Source of the DNA: a bacterium
Lineage (GTDB): Bacteria; SZUA-79; Acidulodesulfobacterales; Acidulodesulfobacteraceae
Length of the DNA: 11,122 nt
Reading direction: 5' to 3'
Assembly (NCBI GenBank): GCA_021794255.1
Contig: JAJYRF010000084.1
Span: 1 to 11,122 of the forward strand
In this document: positions 1 through 8,818 of the stretch, in pieces
How positions within the stretch are numbered: position 1 is the first letter of the stretch
How the letters are laid out: the number at the start of each line of letters is the position of its first letter
Notes under the pieces: generated by a model
Databases searched by the model: none
What the model saw: the letters and a program-made list of their open reading frames with translations, nothing else
Told to the model about the DNA's origin: nothing
Translations under genes and position numbers: made by a program

Positions 1-2646
1 AAGAATAACGGTAGTGCCTGATATAATAATACCGATATAAAATAACCTCTGCGGCCAGTAATCAATTATAAATTCAAAATCATAAGTTCCGTTTTTATTA
101 ACTTTATAGTATTGCGGTCCAAGTTTTTTAATATATTTAAGATTAATCCACCATGAGTTTGCATAACCATTGGCAATAAAATGGTATTTATGCGGATACG
201 GCGATTGAAACAACGTTTGCAAAATATGTCCAGATGGAATATTATCGTTTTGGATAGTACCGTTTATTTTCTGAGAAATAAATTTGTTTCCAAAAAATGT
301 AATATTTTTATTATCTGATTTAGATATATTATCCGCATTATGATAATTATTATCTATATGTTGTATAGGATAAATTTGAGGATACAAATTCCATCCTTTT
401 AAATACATTAAATTAAATATTAATGGAAAACTATCTTTGGCGTTATGAACTATAACCGCATATTTTGAGGGATTAATCTCTTTAAACTCAATAGTTGGTA
501 TAGTAATTTTTTTTGCCATTTCAGAGATTTTTAACACTTTATTAAATGAACGTATAACCACTGTTTTATCGGTCAATGAATATTGCCTCGAATATTTATT
601 CATAATGTTATTCAACTCATTGTTTTTAACTTTTTCTAATTTTTGGTTTTGAGAGATTAATTTTGAAAAAACAGCGGTTCTAACTTTAAAACTATTTTGC
701 AAGGCAATTGGGGCTACATAATTATCTAAATCACGCAACTTAAGTTTATTATTAACAAACATTACTTTCTTTGGCGTCCAAACAATTGGGATAAAATATT
801 TATTCGATAGTTTATATATATCAAGTTTACCATACCTTTTTACGAGTTTTATACCTTTTGAATCGTTTAGTATAGAACTTAACTCAAGTTTAGATAAATA
901 TTTTAAATGAGCGTTAAGCCCCTCATAACCAGGAACCCCTATTGTATTTTTTTTTAGCAAAATTTCATCATTTTGCAATATTATATATTTTGATGAAAAC
1001 ATACCTAAAATAAACGGCATATTTACATATTTATAATTTTGTAATGCAACAAGCAATTTAGCTTGAGGGTATGGAAACATCGTTCTTATAATGCTATGAG
1101 AGTATAATAAATATAATTGGATTCCCCCATAATAACCAAAATGCCAATTAAGATTTATATTTGGATAAAAAAGAGGCAAAGTTAAAATATTGTAAGTGAT
1201 ATTGGATTCTTTTTTATTAAAAAATATTCTTGCATTATTATAATAATGCGGGACTCTTACCATTGCGGTCAATTTTCTACCTTTATCTTCATGATTAAAA
1301 TAAAAATTAAACATATTATTTGACCACATTGGAAAAACATATATTAAACAAGAAATAATAATCATGGATAATAATATAATAATGCTAAATTTCTCGCCTA
1401 ATTTTACGTTTAGAAATTCATAAATTACAACTAAACCGATACCAAATAAAATAGAAGAAGATACGATAATAATTATAAAAAATAAATAATTTTGAGAAAA
1501 TAATATATTAAAGGGTAAATTTTTTAAAAACCAAATTTTAAAATTTTTAAAGGGAACCGTGTAACCTACAGCGAAATAAATAGCTATTAAATATAACAAC
1601 ATAAACATAAAATATTTTTTAGGATTTTTTATAATTGGAATTATAATTATAAAAAAAATAACAAATCCAATAATGGTAAATAAATTAGTATAATAAACAT
1701 CCCACCATTTAAAATGAAAAATTTTAAGCAGATAATTATAATTGCTGAATATATTGTTTTTTAGATATGATAAAAGATTTCCCAATATTGAAAATGAATT
1801 GAAAGCAGTATAAGCTTTGAGGAAATTATCCCTTATACCATGTTTATTCAATGAATAATTATAAAAGCTTATTCCAAATAAGGGAATAATCCACCAAATA
1901 TTAATAAAAAACACTATTAAAAACATTTTAAAGATGTAGATTAAATTATTTTTAAAGTTTAAAAGGTTTTTAATTGTGATAGTTTCATAAATAAAGAAAA
2001 ATAAAACGAGCAATATTAACGGAATAAAATAAACTTGAACTAAGTTTAAAGCTATTACAAATATAGAAACAATTAAGCCAATAATTAAAGGGTAATGAAA
2101 TTTTTTAGTTTTTAGAGCTTTGATGAAGTAATATAATATAGAACTTGTGAATGGCAATATGTAGATGGCGCTACCATTTTCGAGAAATATAAAGTAAAAC
2201 ATGCTAACGGGATTGAATATAAAAAAAATAGCAGAAACAATGGCAATTATTTTTTTATTATTTTCGTTATTTAATAACTCTAAAATAAATAAATAAAAAT
2301 AAAATAATGAAAAGAAAATATTTATTCCATAAAATAAGATGAGGGCATATTCATAGCTATAACCGACATTATTAAAAATAAAATAAAAAATCAAGGTAAA
2401 TGGATAAAATATAAAATTTAATTGGGGGATTCCTAAATTATTTAGATTTATCAAATATGGAACAGTTTTTAATATATAAGAAGGATTGTAGAATGCAAAA
2501 AATAAACCGCTATTGCCACGCGCCGGAAAAAGTTCATTGTTATTATGAAGCCATAAGAAAGGGGCACATGACAATACAATAAAAATAAAAAACGGGTATT
2601 TATGGATATTTATTTTGTTTATAATATTGTCTATAAATTTTTGCAT
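1..2646 (-). CDS. Large polytopic membrane protein, GT-C/YfhO/AftD-like (3' end off window)
   Basis: The frame is open from an ATG at 2646 to the window edge: 882 codons with no stop, so the C-terminus is missing. Residues 17-440 hold about ten strongly hydrophobic segments (for example 17-34, 75-92, 101-123, 133-155, 185-220, 240-258, 321-339, 345-362, 386-408, 420-440). A soluble region of about 425 residues follows, and a new membrane segment begins near 866. This layout, many helices then a big extracytoplasmic domain then a closing helix, is that of large GT-C-fold membrane glycosyltransferases and YfhO/AftD-like proteins. The first loop carries an acidic residue (E38), where GT-C enzymes usually keep a catalytic acid. 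The soluble region contains NPSKYAV (725-731) and NGYANSWWI (826-834), which I recall from uncharacterised proteins of this type. It starts 31 bases after the glycosyltransferase stop, as the last visible gene of the run. The gene is certain; the enzymatic role is inference, and a non-catalytic YfhO-like protein is the main alternative. Confidence 0.85.
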   Translation of the reverse strand, partial: MQKFIDNIINKINIHKYPFFIFIVLSCAPFLWLHNNNELFPARGNSGLFFAFYNPSYILKTVPYLINLNNLGIPQLNFIFYPFTLIFYFIFNNVGYSYEYALILFYGINIFFSLFYFYLFILELLNNENNKKIIAIVSAIFFIFNPVSMFYFIFLENGSAIYILPFTSSILYYFIKALKTKKFHYPLIIGLIVSIFVIALNLVQVYFIPLILLVLFFFIYETITIKNLLNFKNNLIYIFKMFLIVFFINIWWIIPLFGISFYNYSLNKHGIRDNFLKAYTAFNSFSILGNLLSYLKNNIFSNYNYLLKIFHFKWWDVYYTNLFTIIGFVIFFIIIIPIIKNPKKYFMFMLLYLIAIYFAVGYTVPFKNFKIWFLKNLPFNILFSQNYLFFIIIIVSSSILFGIGLVVIYEFLNVKLGEKFSIIILLSMIIISCLIYVFPMWSNNMFNFYFNHEDKGRKLTAMVRVPHYYNNARIFFNKKESNITYNILTLPLFYPNINLNWHFGYYGGIQLYLLYSHSIIRTMFPYPQAKLLVALQNYKYVNMPFILGMFSSKYIILQNDEILLKKNTIGVPGYEGLNAHLKYLSKLELSSILNDSKGIKLVKRYGKLDIYKLSNKYFIPIVWTPKKVMFVNNKLKLRDLDNYVAPIALQNSFKVRTAVFSKLISQNQKLEKVKNNELNNIMNKYSRQYSLTDKTVVIRSFNKVLKISEMAKKITIPTIEFKEINPSKYAVIVHNAKDSFPLIFNLMYLKGWNLYPQIYPIQHIDNNYHNADNISKSDNKNITFFGNKFISQKINGTIQNDNIPSGHILQTLFQSPYPHKYHFIANGYANSWWINLKYIKKLGPQYYKVNKNGTYDFEFIIDYWPQRLFYIGIIISGTTVIL

Positions 2647-2677
2647 ATTTAAAATTTTTTGGGGATAAACTGATAGA

Positions 2678-3823
2678 TTATATTTGCATGATAGACATTA
2701 CCTTTTTTGCAGAGTTTTCTAAATCATATTTCTTGACAGTTTTAATTCCAATTTTTGAATAATAAGTCCTTAAGCCTTTATTATTTAATAATATAATAAT
2801 TTGATTCGCAAAATCGTTTATATCTAAAAATTTAACATAGGTAATAGAACTGCCATATATTTCTTTAAAAACCGGTAAATCATATGCAACAACAGGAGTT
2901 CCAAGTACCATAGATTCAGCAATAGATAAACAGAAACTCTCTTCATGAGAAGGATACACTAACATTTTACTGCTTTTTACAATGGAAAATCTTTCATTAT
3001 TATTTCCTATAAAACCCAGTAAACAAATATTGGTTTCTAAATTTTTAATTTTAATCAAATTTTTAATTTTATTAATAACCTTTTTATCGCCTGTTCCTAT
3101 TATTGCAAGAGTAACGTTATTTATAGATTTTACAACCAAATCCCAAATTTCTATAAGGTCATAAACCCCCTTATATTCAGTTAATCTAGCAAAAAATACT
3201 GCATCATAATTATAGAAGGTATCATTATTATATTTTATATTTTGAATATTCTCTAAATTAACCGAGGGGTATACAACTTCAATTTTTTTTTCATTGAAAC
3301 CAATTTTTATTAAATAATTTTTATCTTCATTGTTTAAAACAATAATTTTATCACATAAAATCTTCATTAAAGAAAAACTTATTTTCTGAGCATAATGAGA
3401 AATTATATGGTCTTTATTAATAACGAGAAACATGCATTGAATCCACATTATTTTTCTTTTAAATAATTTATAAAAAAAAATAGGAAATACATCGGGCAAA
3501 AAATCAGATGACCCATACAAAATATCAGCATTTTTAAGATTGGTATTAGTAAAAAACATTAAAGCTTTTAAACTTCTAAATAAATAGGTAATAATAATAT
3601 TTTTAAAATATTTTCTTTTATCTGTGACAAAAAAATTTATATCCTTACAATATTCCAAAATAATTCTTTTACCTAATTCTGATGTAACAACAGTAATTTC
3701 AAAATATTTACTAAAATACCGAATAAGCTCTAAAAATATAACATCTCCGCCACTTTTTCCGGAAGAATAGGAATTCATAAATGCTAGTATTTTTTTCTTA
3801 CTTGATTTTTTTTTGTATAACAT
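2678..3823 (-). CDS. Glycosyltransferase family 4 (GT-B fold)
   Basis: This 381-residue protein has the usual length of a GT4 enzyme, which transfers a sugar from an activated donor with retention of configuration, normally on the cytoplasmic face of the membrane. The N-terminal half (about 10-190) is the acceptor domain and carries SSGKSGGD (20-27), a glycine-rich loop. The C-terminal donor domain shows FARLTEYKG (211-219), with the Arg and Lys that usually contact the donor phosphates. It also shows the EX7E motif at E295 and E303 within SHEESFCLSIAE, followed by GTPVVAYD. There is no signal peptide; the N-terminus is lysine-rich and may favour membrane contact. The ATG lies two bases after the methyltransferase stop, which suggests translational coupling. 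The leader is only A and T, with no Shine-Dalgarno. Donor and acceptor cannot be predicted. Confidence 0.93.
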   Translation of the reverse strand: MLYKKKSSKKKILAFMNSYSSGKSGGDVIFLELIRYFSKYFEITVVTSELGKRIILEYCKDINFFVTDKRKYFKNIIITYLFRSLKALMFFTNTNLKNADILYGSSDFLPDVFPIFFYKLFKRKIMWIQCMFLVINKDHIISHYAQKISFSLMKILCDKIIVLNNEDKNYLIKIGFNEKKIEVVYPSVNLENIQNIKYNNDTFYNYDAVFFARLTEYKGVYDLIEIWDLVVKSINNVTLAIIGTGDKKVINKIKNLIKIKNLETNICLLGFIGNNNERFSIVKSSKMLVYPSHEESFCLSIAESMVLGTPVVAYDLPVFKEIYGSSITYVKFLDINDFANQIIILLNNKGLRTYYSKIGIKTVKKYDLENSAKKVMSIMQI

Positions 3824-3825
3824 AA

Positions 3826-4527
3826 TTATTTTTTATTTTTAATCGCATACAATTCAAATGCATAATTAGGTAAATAATATGTGAACAACCTACTTATTCC
3901 GGCTAATATCGTCCAAAAAAATACAGGCTTTCTTATCCAAACTATTTCATTTTTTTTATTTTTCTGCCCATTATATAATATTTTTAGACCAGCCGATCCG
4001 TAAACCGTAAACCCTAATTTGTTAAGCTCCTTTGCATCAAAACCGCATATGTGATTTTGTAATGGATTTGAGTCATATTCTAATTGAGGCAAAAACCCGT
4101 TAGGCGTTGTGATTATAATCTTTTTATTTGCCCATTTGTTTGCTTTCTCAATTAAATTTAAAGCATCATCTTTACCAAGATGTTCTATGACTTCTATCAT
4201 CATCACGGCATCAAAAGAGTCTTCTTCGAAATCAATATTTAATATATTCTCATTTATATACTCAGAATGTATCTTCCGTGATTTTGATGTTTCGAGTGAT
4301 GGATTAAAGGCTTCAACTCCCATAGAATATTCAATTGATTTACAGTATTGTATTGGTGAATTCTTGCCGCATCCAAGGTCTAAAACAGTTTTACAATTTT
4401 TTAAATCCCTTTTTAAATTATAAACTGTGGTGTGGAATATTTTTTCTAAGATGTTATTGTGATATAAAAATGAATATAATCTATGCAATAATTTCTCTAT
4501 AGCATTTTTAGTATTCAATCTCGACAT
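3826..4527 (-). CDS. Class I SAM-dependent methyltransferase (downstream paralogue)
   Basis: A 233-residue Rossmann-fold methyltransferase. VLDLGCG (48-54) is motif I, which binds S-adenosylmethionine. E72 in VEAF is the likely acidic residue binding the ribose hydroxyls. FDAVMMIEVIEHL (105-117) and TPNG (141-144) correspond to the later motifs. The C-terminal part (about 198-228) is hydrophobic and aromatic and may hold the protein at the membrane or form the acceptor lid. The start codon lies inside the upstream glycosyltransferase gene, overlapping it by 20 bases (4508-4527). The leader carries AGGGGA about eight bases upstream, the nearest thing to a ribosome binding site in the window. 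It is a close relative of the methyltransferase at 6713-7381. In this context it most likely O- or N-methylates a sugar, or a sugar-linked group, of the glycan. A lipid or quinone substrate cannot be excluded. Confidence 0.9.
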   Translation of the reverse strand: MSRLNTKNAIEKLLHRLYSFLYHNNILEKIFHTTVYNLKRDLKNCKTVLDLGCGKNSPIQYCKSIEYSMGVEAFNPSLETSKSRKIHSEYINENILNIDFEEDSFDAVMMIEVIEHLGKDDALNLIEKANKWANKKIIITTPNGFLPQLEYDSNPLQNHICGFDAKELNKLGFTVYGSAGLKILYNGQKNKKNEIVWIRKPVFFWTILAGISRLFTYYLPNYAFELYAIKNKK

Positions 4528-5560
4528 TTTTCATTCCCCTGTGAAGAATATAATTTTTATAATAGTTTATTATTTTAATCAATAGCCACCTTGGTATAAC
4601 CAAGGAACCTAAAACATACATAAAAAACCTGATAGATATTAAATTTTTCGGTCGATATTTAATATAGAGTAATATTTCTCTATAATAATGCTTAGTTTGC
4701 CCATAGTTCTTTATCTGTAAAATCCCTTCAATTTCAGTTCCAACTTTATTAATTAATAGCTTTCTTAATCTTTTATAATCTTTCTCACTTAAAACATCAT
4801 TAAACATATCTATCCATGATTGTAATGGAGAAACTTCGTATATCGAAGAAACGTGAATGCATTGGGAACTTTCTGTTCTAACAGCGACAATATAATCGTT
4901 TAGATAAACTGCTTTATATTTTTTAAATATTTCTAAAAAGGGATAAATATGGGATACAAAAATATGTTTGTTAAAAGGGGTATCTATGTAACACTTACGA
5001 TATGCCAATCCAGAAAGTTGGCCCAGGGAAGAAATAAAATTTAAAAACTTATCTCTTTTAAGATTGTCCTTGTCATTGAATATGTCAAGCGATTCCAAGA
5101 TGGAAATTGGTTCATTGGAAATTGGTTTACAAGTATTTCTATTCCCTTGTTGAAAATCATTGCCTGTGAAATGATAATAAGCTCTACTAGTAATACCTAT
5201 TTCTTCAGATATTTTAAAAGCATTAAATGTTTTTAATAAAGCATCTTTGGCAAGAATATCATCCTGCCCCATAAGGTACAATATGTCGCAATCTTGAGAT
5301 GATAATAAACGTGCCTTTTCCAAATTAGAAGGATAACCTAAGTTAGTGTTATTTCTAAATATTTTTATTCTATCATCTTTTATATCTTTTATAATATCAA
5401 GTGTGTTGTCTGTTGAATTATCATCAGAAATAATCAATTCAAAATTAGAATAAGATTGTCGTAAAATACTCTTTATTGTCTGTTCCACCCATTTAGATCC
5501 ATTATAGGTTGGCATTAAAATACTAAATTTTAGATCTTCATTAAACAAAACTCGTGCCAT
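4508..5560 (-). CDS. Glycosyltransferase family 2 (GT-A fold)
   Basis: A 350-residue inverting GT2-type enzyme. The N-terminal nucleotide-sugar domain spans about 11-120, with PTYNG (17-21), SDDNSTD (45-51) and the metal-binding DXD-like QDD (99-101). The middle and C-terminal parts, with YIVAVRTESS (223-232), are typical of O-antigen and capsule GT2 enzymes. Residues about 309-332 are hydrophobic and may form a membrane-associated helix, followed by a basic tail. The ATG at 5560 is preceded by AT-rich sequence without a Shine-Dalgarno. About ten residues precede the first beta strand, which fits this start. It follows the neighbouring GT2 gene by 19 bases and its last 20 bases overlap the methyltransferase start. 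It probably adds one sugar to a lipid-linked acceptor in the cytoplasm; which sugar is unknown. Confidence 0.92.
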   Translation of the reverse strand: MARVLFNEDLKFSILMPTYNGSKWVEQTIKSILRQSYSNFELIISDDNSTDNTLDIIKDIKDDRIKIFRNNTNLGYPSNLEKARLLSSQDCDILYLMGQDDILAKDALLKTFNAFKISEEIGITSRAYYHFTGNDFQQGNRNTCKPISNEPISILESLDIFNDKDNLKRDKFLNFISSLGQLSGLAYRKCYIDTPFNKHIFVSHIYPFLEIFKKYKAVYLNDYIVAVRTESSQCIHVSSIYEVSPLQSWIDMFNDVLSEKDYKRLRKLLINKVGTEIEGILQIKNYGQTKHYYREILLYIKYRPKNLISIRFFMYVLGSLVIPRWLLIKIINYYKNYILHRGMKNVEIEY

Positions 5561-5579
5561 AATTTTGTTATATGTTATT

Positions 5580-6704
5580 TTATTTAAATTTTGGTAATTT
5601 TTTATGTGTGATGATATTCTTAATATCAGAAAAAAATCTTAGTTTATAAAATTGATATTTTTTAATTATATATATATCATTAATTTTTCTATTTGTTTTA
5701 ATAAATTTTCTCCATTTAAATATCTGTTTTCTATTTTTGAAAATATAGAGATAACTTTTAGGCACTATAGAAGCTATATCAATGTCATAAATAAAAAAAA
5801 ATATAAAAAATAATATTACATCATGAAAAATACTTATAAAACATGGAATAATATAATTATTATAATTTTTAATTAAATTAATTTTTCTATGAGTCAAAGT
5901 ATAAAAAATATTGATTTTCCTATATAAATAAGTTGTATTTTCATATAAATATTGATAATGATAATAATCAATATTAATAATAAAATTTTCATAACCAAAT
6001 ATATTAAGCCTCCAACATAAATCTATTTCTTCTTCATACATAAAATATAATTCATCAAACATTCCAACCTTTACAAAGAGATTTTTCTCTATAAACAGAA
6101 ATGCACCTGTTACGTGGAATGTCTTAAAAGCTCTCTTTTTGTTGCCTAAATTTATAGGAGTTAATTTATCGCCTTTTTTAAATAAATAATAAAAAGAAAA
6201 CGGATATCCTAAAATATCAATTGAATTCATTGTGATTATACTCTCATCTTCTATTAATTCACCATGTAAATGTCCGTTTTTATTATTTTCAAAGCCTCCG
6301 ACAGCACCTACCTTAATCTCTCTAATAACTAGATCTAAGTAAGATTCGTATAATTCCCTTATCGCAGTATTCTCTTTAATTGAAGTATCAGGGTTAATAA
6401 TAAGTAAATATTTTCCAATGGCATGCCGTATTCCAATATTGTTACCTTTGGCATAACCAAGATTATCACCATTTCGTATAATTTTGAGCTTTAAAGAAAA
6501 TTGATAATTTTGAATAATATAATTCAAAGATTGATCGGTAGATGCATTATCTACAACAATTATTTCCATTTTTTCCAAAAAATCCTGATCAGCTATTGTG
6601 CTAAATAACTTGTCTATATATTTTTTCTCTGTATTATAATTTAAGATAATTACCGAAACTATAGGTTTTTGTAAATCTATATTATTTATTTTATTATCAT
6701 TCAT
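5580..6704 (-). CDS. Glycosyltransferase family 2, rhamnosyltransferase-like, with hydrophobic C-terminal extension
   Basis: A 374-residue GT2 protein of the WbbL/rhamnosyltransferase-like type. The GT-A domain (about 14-250) shows LNYNT (21-25), VVDNASTD (50-57), NLGYAKGNN (81-89) and NPDTS (104-108), the donor and metal site. GAFLFIEKNLF (200-210) is followed by the acidic EEEIDLCWRL (224-233), which normally supplies the catalytic base. After about residue 260 comes an extension with a hydrophobic stretch (about 284-306) and a very basic tail rich in Ile, Lys and Tyr. This suggests membrane anchoring. The extension is encoded by extremely AT-rich DNA. The start at 6704 follows the methyltransferase stop by 8 bases, with no Shine-Dalgarno; a second in-frame Met is not near. 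The sugar transferred is not predictable, and rhamnose is only a family-level guess. Confidence 0.92.
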   Translation of the reverse strand: MNDNKINNIDLQKPIVSVIILNYNTEKKYIDKLFSTIADQDFLEKMEIIVVDNASTDQSLNYIIQNYQFSLKLKIIRNGDNLGYAKGNNIGIRHAIGKYLLIINPDTSIKENTAIRELYESYLDLVIREIKVGAVGGFENNKNGHLHGELIEDESIITMNSIDILGYPFSFYYLFKKGDKLTPINLGNKKRAFKTFHVTGAFLFIEKNLFVKVGMFDELYFMYEEEIDLCWRLNIFGYENFIINIDYYHYQYLYENTTYLYRKINIFYTLTHRKINLIKNYNNYIIPCFISIFHDVILFFIFFFIYDIDIASIVPKSYLYIFKNRKQIFKWRKFIKTNRKINDIYIIKKYQFYKLRFFSDIKNIITHKKLPKFK

Positions 6705-6712
6705 TTATTTTA

Positions 6713-7381
6713 TTATTTAAATTTTATGGCATATAACCCTGAAGCAATATAGGGAAAATCATGAGTGAATGCCTGCGTTACTAATGAAGCTGAATAAATT
6801 AGGTAATTTAAATAAATTTTAGTCTTCTTATTTCTTCTAAAATAAGGCAACTTAACTCCTCCAACCCCAAACACTTTAAAACCCATATTTTTAAGTTGTG
6901 TAGAATTGAACCCACATTTATGGATCTGGTTTTGGTTACCGTCATATTCCAACTGCTCCTGAAACCCATTAGGAGTTATTACTATAATCTTTTTTTTAGC
7001 CCAAGCATAAGCCCTATTGATTAGCCTTATCGCATCTTTTTTATCTAAATGCTCGACTACATCAACCATTATAACCGCATCAAATGAATTATCTTTAAAA
7101 TTTACATCCAATATATTACTGTTCAAATATTCGGTATGGATTCCTTTGGCTTTAGAGAGGCTTACATACGGGGCGAAAGCCTCCACCCCTATGCTATACG
7201 ATAAATTATTGCAATATTTAATTATAGAATTAGGCCCGCAACCAATATCTAAAACAGTTTTGCAATCTGAAAGATCGGCCTTTAAGTTATAAACGTCGGT
7301 CTTAAAAAGCTTACCATAATATTTATTAGCCCTTAAATTTCTATGCAAATCGAATACTTTTTTTAGATATAAATATTCCAT
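6713..7381 (-). CDS. Class I SAM-dependent methyltransferase (upstream paralogue)
   Basis: A 222-residue class I methyltransferase with VLDIGCG (43-49) as the SAM-binding motif I and E67 in VEAF as the likely ribose-binding acid. FDAVIMVDVVEHL (100-112) and TPNG (136-139) follow. From VYNLK (30-34) to about residue 180 it aligns without gaps to the methyltransferase at 3826-4527, and more than half the positions are identical by eye, so the two are paralogues. The C-terminus (about 189-219) is aromatic and hydrophobic and differs more from its partner, as does the N-terminus. That is where acceptor specificity could differ. The gene starts 39 bases after the radical SAM stop and is followed 8 bases later by a GT2 gene. 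Sugar methylation of the glycan made by the neighbours is the most likely role, by context only. Confidence 0.9.
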   Translation of the reverse strand: MEYLYLKKVFDLHRNLRANKYYGKLFKTDVYNLKADLSDCKTVLDIGCGPNSIIKYCNNLSYSIGVEAFAPYVSLSKAKGIHTEYLNSNILDVNFKDNSFDAVIMVDVVEHLDKKDAIRLINRAYAWAKKKIIVITPNGFQEQLEYDGNQNQIHKCGFNSTQLKNMGFKVFGVGGVKLPYFRRNKKTKIYLNYLIYSASLVTQAFTHDFPYIASGLYAIKFK

Positions 7382-7420
7382 AGTTTTATTATATAATTTT
7401 CACGATGTTTACGGAGATAC

Positions 7421-8818
7421 TCATTGTGTATGATCGTTTTTTGATCTCCCATTAATCAATAGTGACAATCCATTTTTTATATCAAATTTTAGTTTTGTAT
7501 AAGATTTAAAATCTTTAAATATTCTTTTTATTATATATCGTGGGCGAAAGTAAAATTTTTTATATGCACTATTTCTATACTTTATTAAATCTTCATATGT
7601 AATGCCTTTTGGAATGTATTTCGGCCATGCCCCATTAAATGTTTCACCATATACCCCATCTATATACCTGTCAATTACATTTTCTTCAATAACTCCCTCA
7701 CGTATTGCTTCGTCGAATAATGAAGAACCTGGAAACGGTTGCGTGATATGAAGGCCAAATATATTAGGCTTAAAAAATAATGGACAATTAATTGTTTTTA
7801 AAATGTCATCTTTAGTTTCGGTTGGAAAACCCAACATTAAGAAATGGTCTGGTTCTATCCCATTCTTCCAACATAATTGCGTTGCAATTTTTATTTGCTT
7901 ATCAGTGACATTTTTTTTAATAATATCATTTCTTATCCTTTCACTTCCCGATTCAACACCGAAAGATAATTTATAGCAACCCGCTTCTTTCATGGCTCTT
8001 AATAAATCATTATTTACATAATTAACTCTGGATAAAGCTCCCCATCGCGGTTTAAAACTTAAGTTTTTCATTTCACTTAAAAGTTCATAAACAAAAACTT
8101 TTTTTATAGTTAGCGCATCATCAGAAAAATCAAAATATTTGCATTTGGTTAATTTATATAATTGCTCCATTTCTTTAATTATATTTTTAGGATTTCTGAA
8201 TCTAACTTTTTTACTAATTGATGTAATACTACAGAATGAGCAGTGATAAGGGCATCCTCTTGAAGCCATAATGCTATTAGTCCAAAACCCCCTTTTCCTA
8301 TATATATTCCAATTCACTAAATGATACGATGGGTATAGTGAATCTAAATTAAAGGGGATTTCCGATTCATAAAACCTATAAGTGTCACTATCTCCATCAA
8401 TAATTTTTCTAGCTACAAGAGGGAATGTAATATCGGCTTCACCTGTTATTCCGATATCGAAAAATGGATATCTTTCAATAATGGTTGGATCTGCGGATAC
8501 ATGTGGACCGCCTAATAATATTTTTATATCTTTTATATTTTCTTTTAAATATTTTGATAATTGAACAGCACCTCTAATATTCATGGTCATTGCGGTAATA
8601 CCCACTATTTTAGAATGACCATTTTTTATCACCCCTAATATATCTGAAGGGGAATATGAACCATCTGTCGCATCAATTATCTTTACGGTAAGCTCTGCTT
8701 TTTCTGCTGCGGCAGCTAAGTATAATAAACCCAAATGGGGAGTATCTGGAATAAGCTCTTTTTCCCACGCCTTATTTTTAAAAGAAACAGGTGGTTGGAT
8801 TAAAACAATATCTACCAT
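7421..8818 (-). CDS. B12-binding domain/radical SAM protein
   Basis: A complete 465-residue protein with the two-domain layout of cobalamin-dependent radical SAM enzymes such as BchE, Fom3 and other class B methylases. Residues about 1-140 form the B12-binding Rossmann domain: IQPP near the start, HLGLLYLAAAAE (28-39), GITAMTMN (73-80) and LLGGPHVSADP (101-111). The DXHXXG cobalamin-histidine motif is absent; the place where it should be reads DATDG (49-53). A histidine-off binding mode is therefore expected, as in several characterised members. The radical SAM domain has a canonical CX3CX2C at C189, C193 and C196, then FGVESGSE (286-293), LGFPTET and an RPRYI segment near the C-terminus. It would bind a 4Fe-4S cluster and SAM and act in the cytoplasm under low oxygen. 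The ATG at 8818 sits directly before the first beta strand, after a 96-base gap. The substrate is unknown; methylation or another radical modification of a glycan or lipid precursor is inferred from context. Confidence 0.93.
   Translation of the reverse strand: MVDIVLIQPPVSFKNKAWEKELIPDTPHLGLLYLAAAAEKAELTVKIIDATDGSYSPSDILGVIKNGHSKIVGITAMTMNIRGAVQLSKYLKENIKDIKILLGGPHVSADPTIIERYPFFDIGITGEADITFPLVARKIIDGDSDTYRFYESEIPFNLDSLYPSYHLVNWNIYRKRGFWTNSIMASRGCPYHCSFCSITSISKKVRFRNPKNIIKEMEQLYKLTKCKYFDFSDDALTIKKVFVYELLSEMKNLSFKPRWGALSRVNYVNNDLLRAMKEAGCYKLSFGVESGSERIRNDIIKKNVTDKQIKIATQLCWKNGIEPDHFLMLGFPTETKDDILKTINCPLFFKPNIFGLHITQPFPGSSLFDEAIREGVIEENVIDRYIDGVYGETFNGAWPKYIPKGITYEDLIKYRNSAYKKFYFRPRYIIKRIFKDFKSYTKLKFDIKNGLSLLINGRSKNDHTQ

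Noticed and set aside
5660..5690. Short alternating AT run as a possible repeat element.
   Set aside because: It is a few dinucleotide units inside a coding region encoding Ile and Tyr codons, with no second copy seen.
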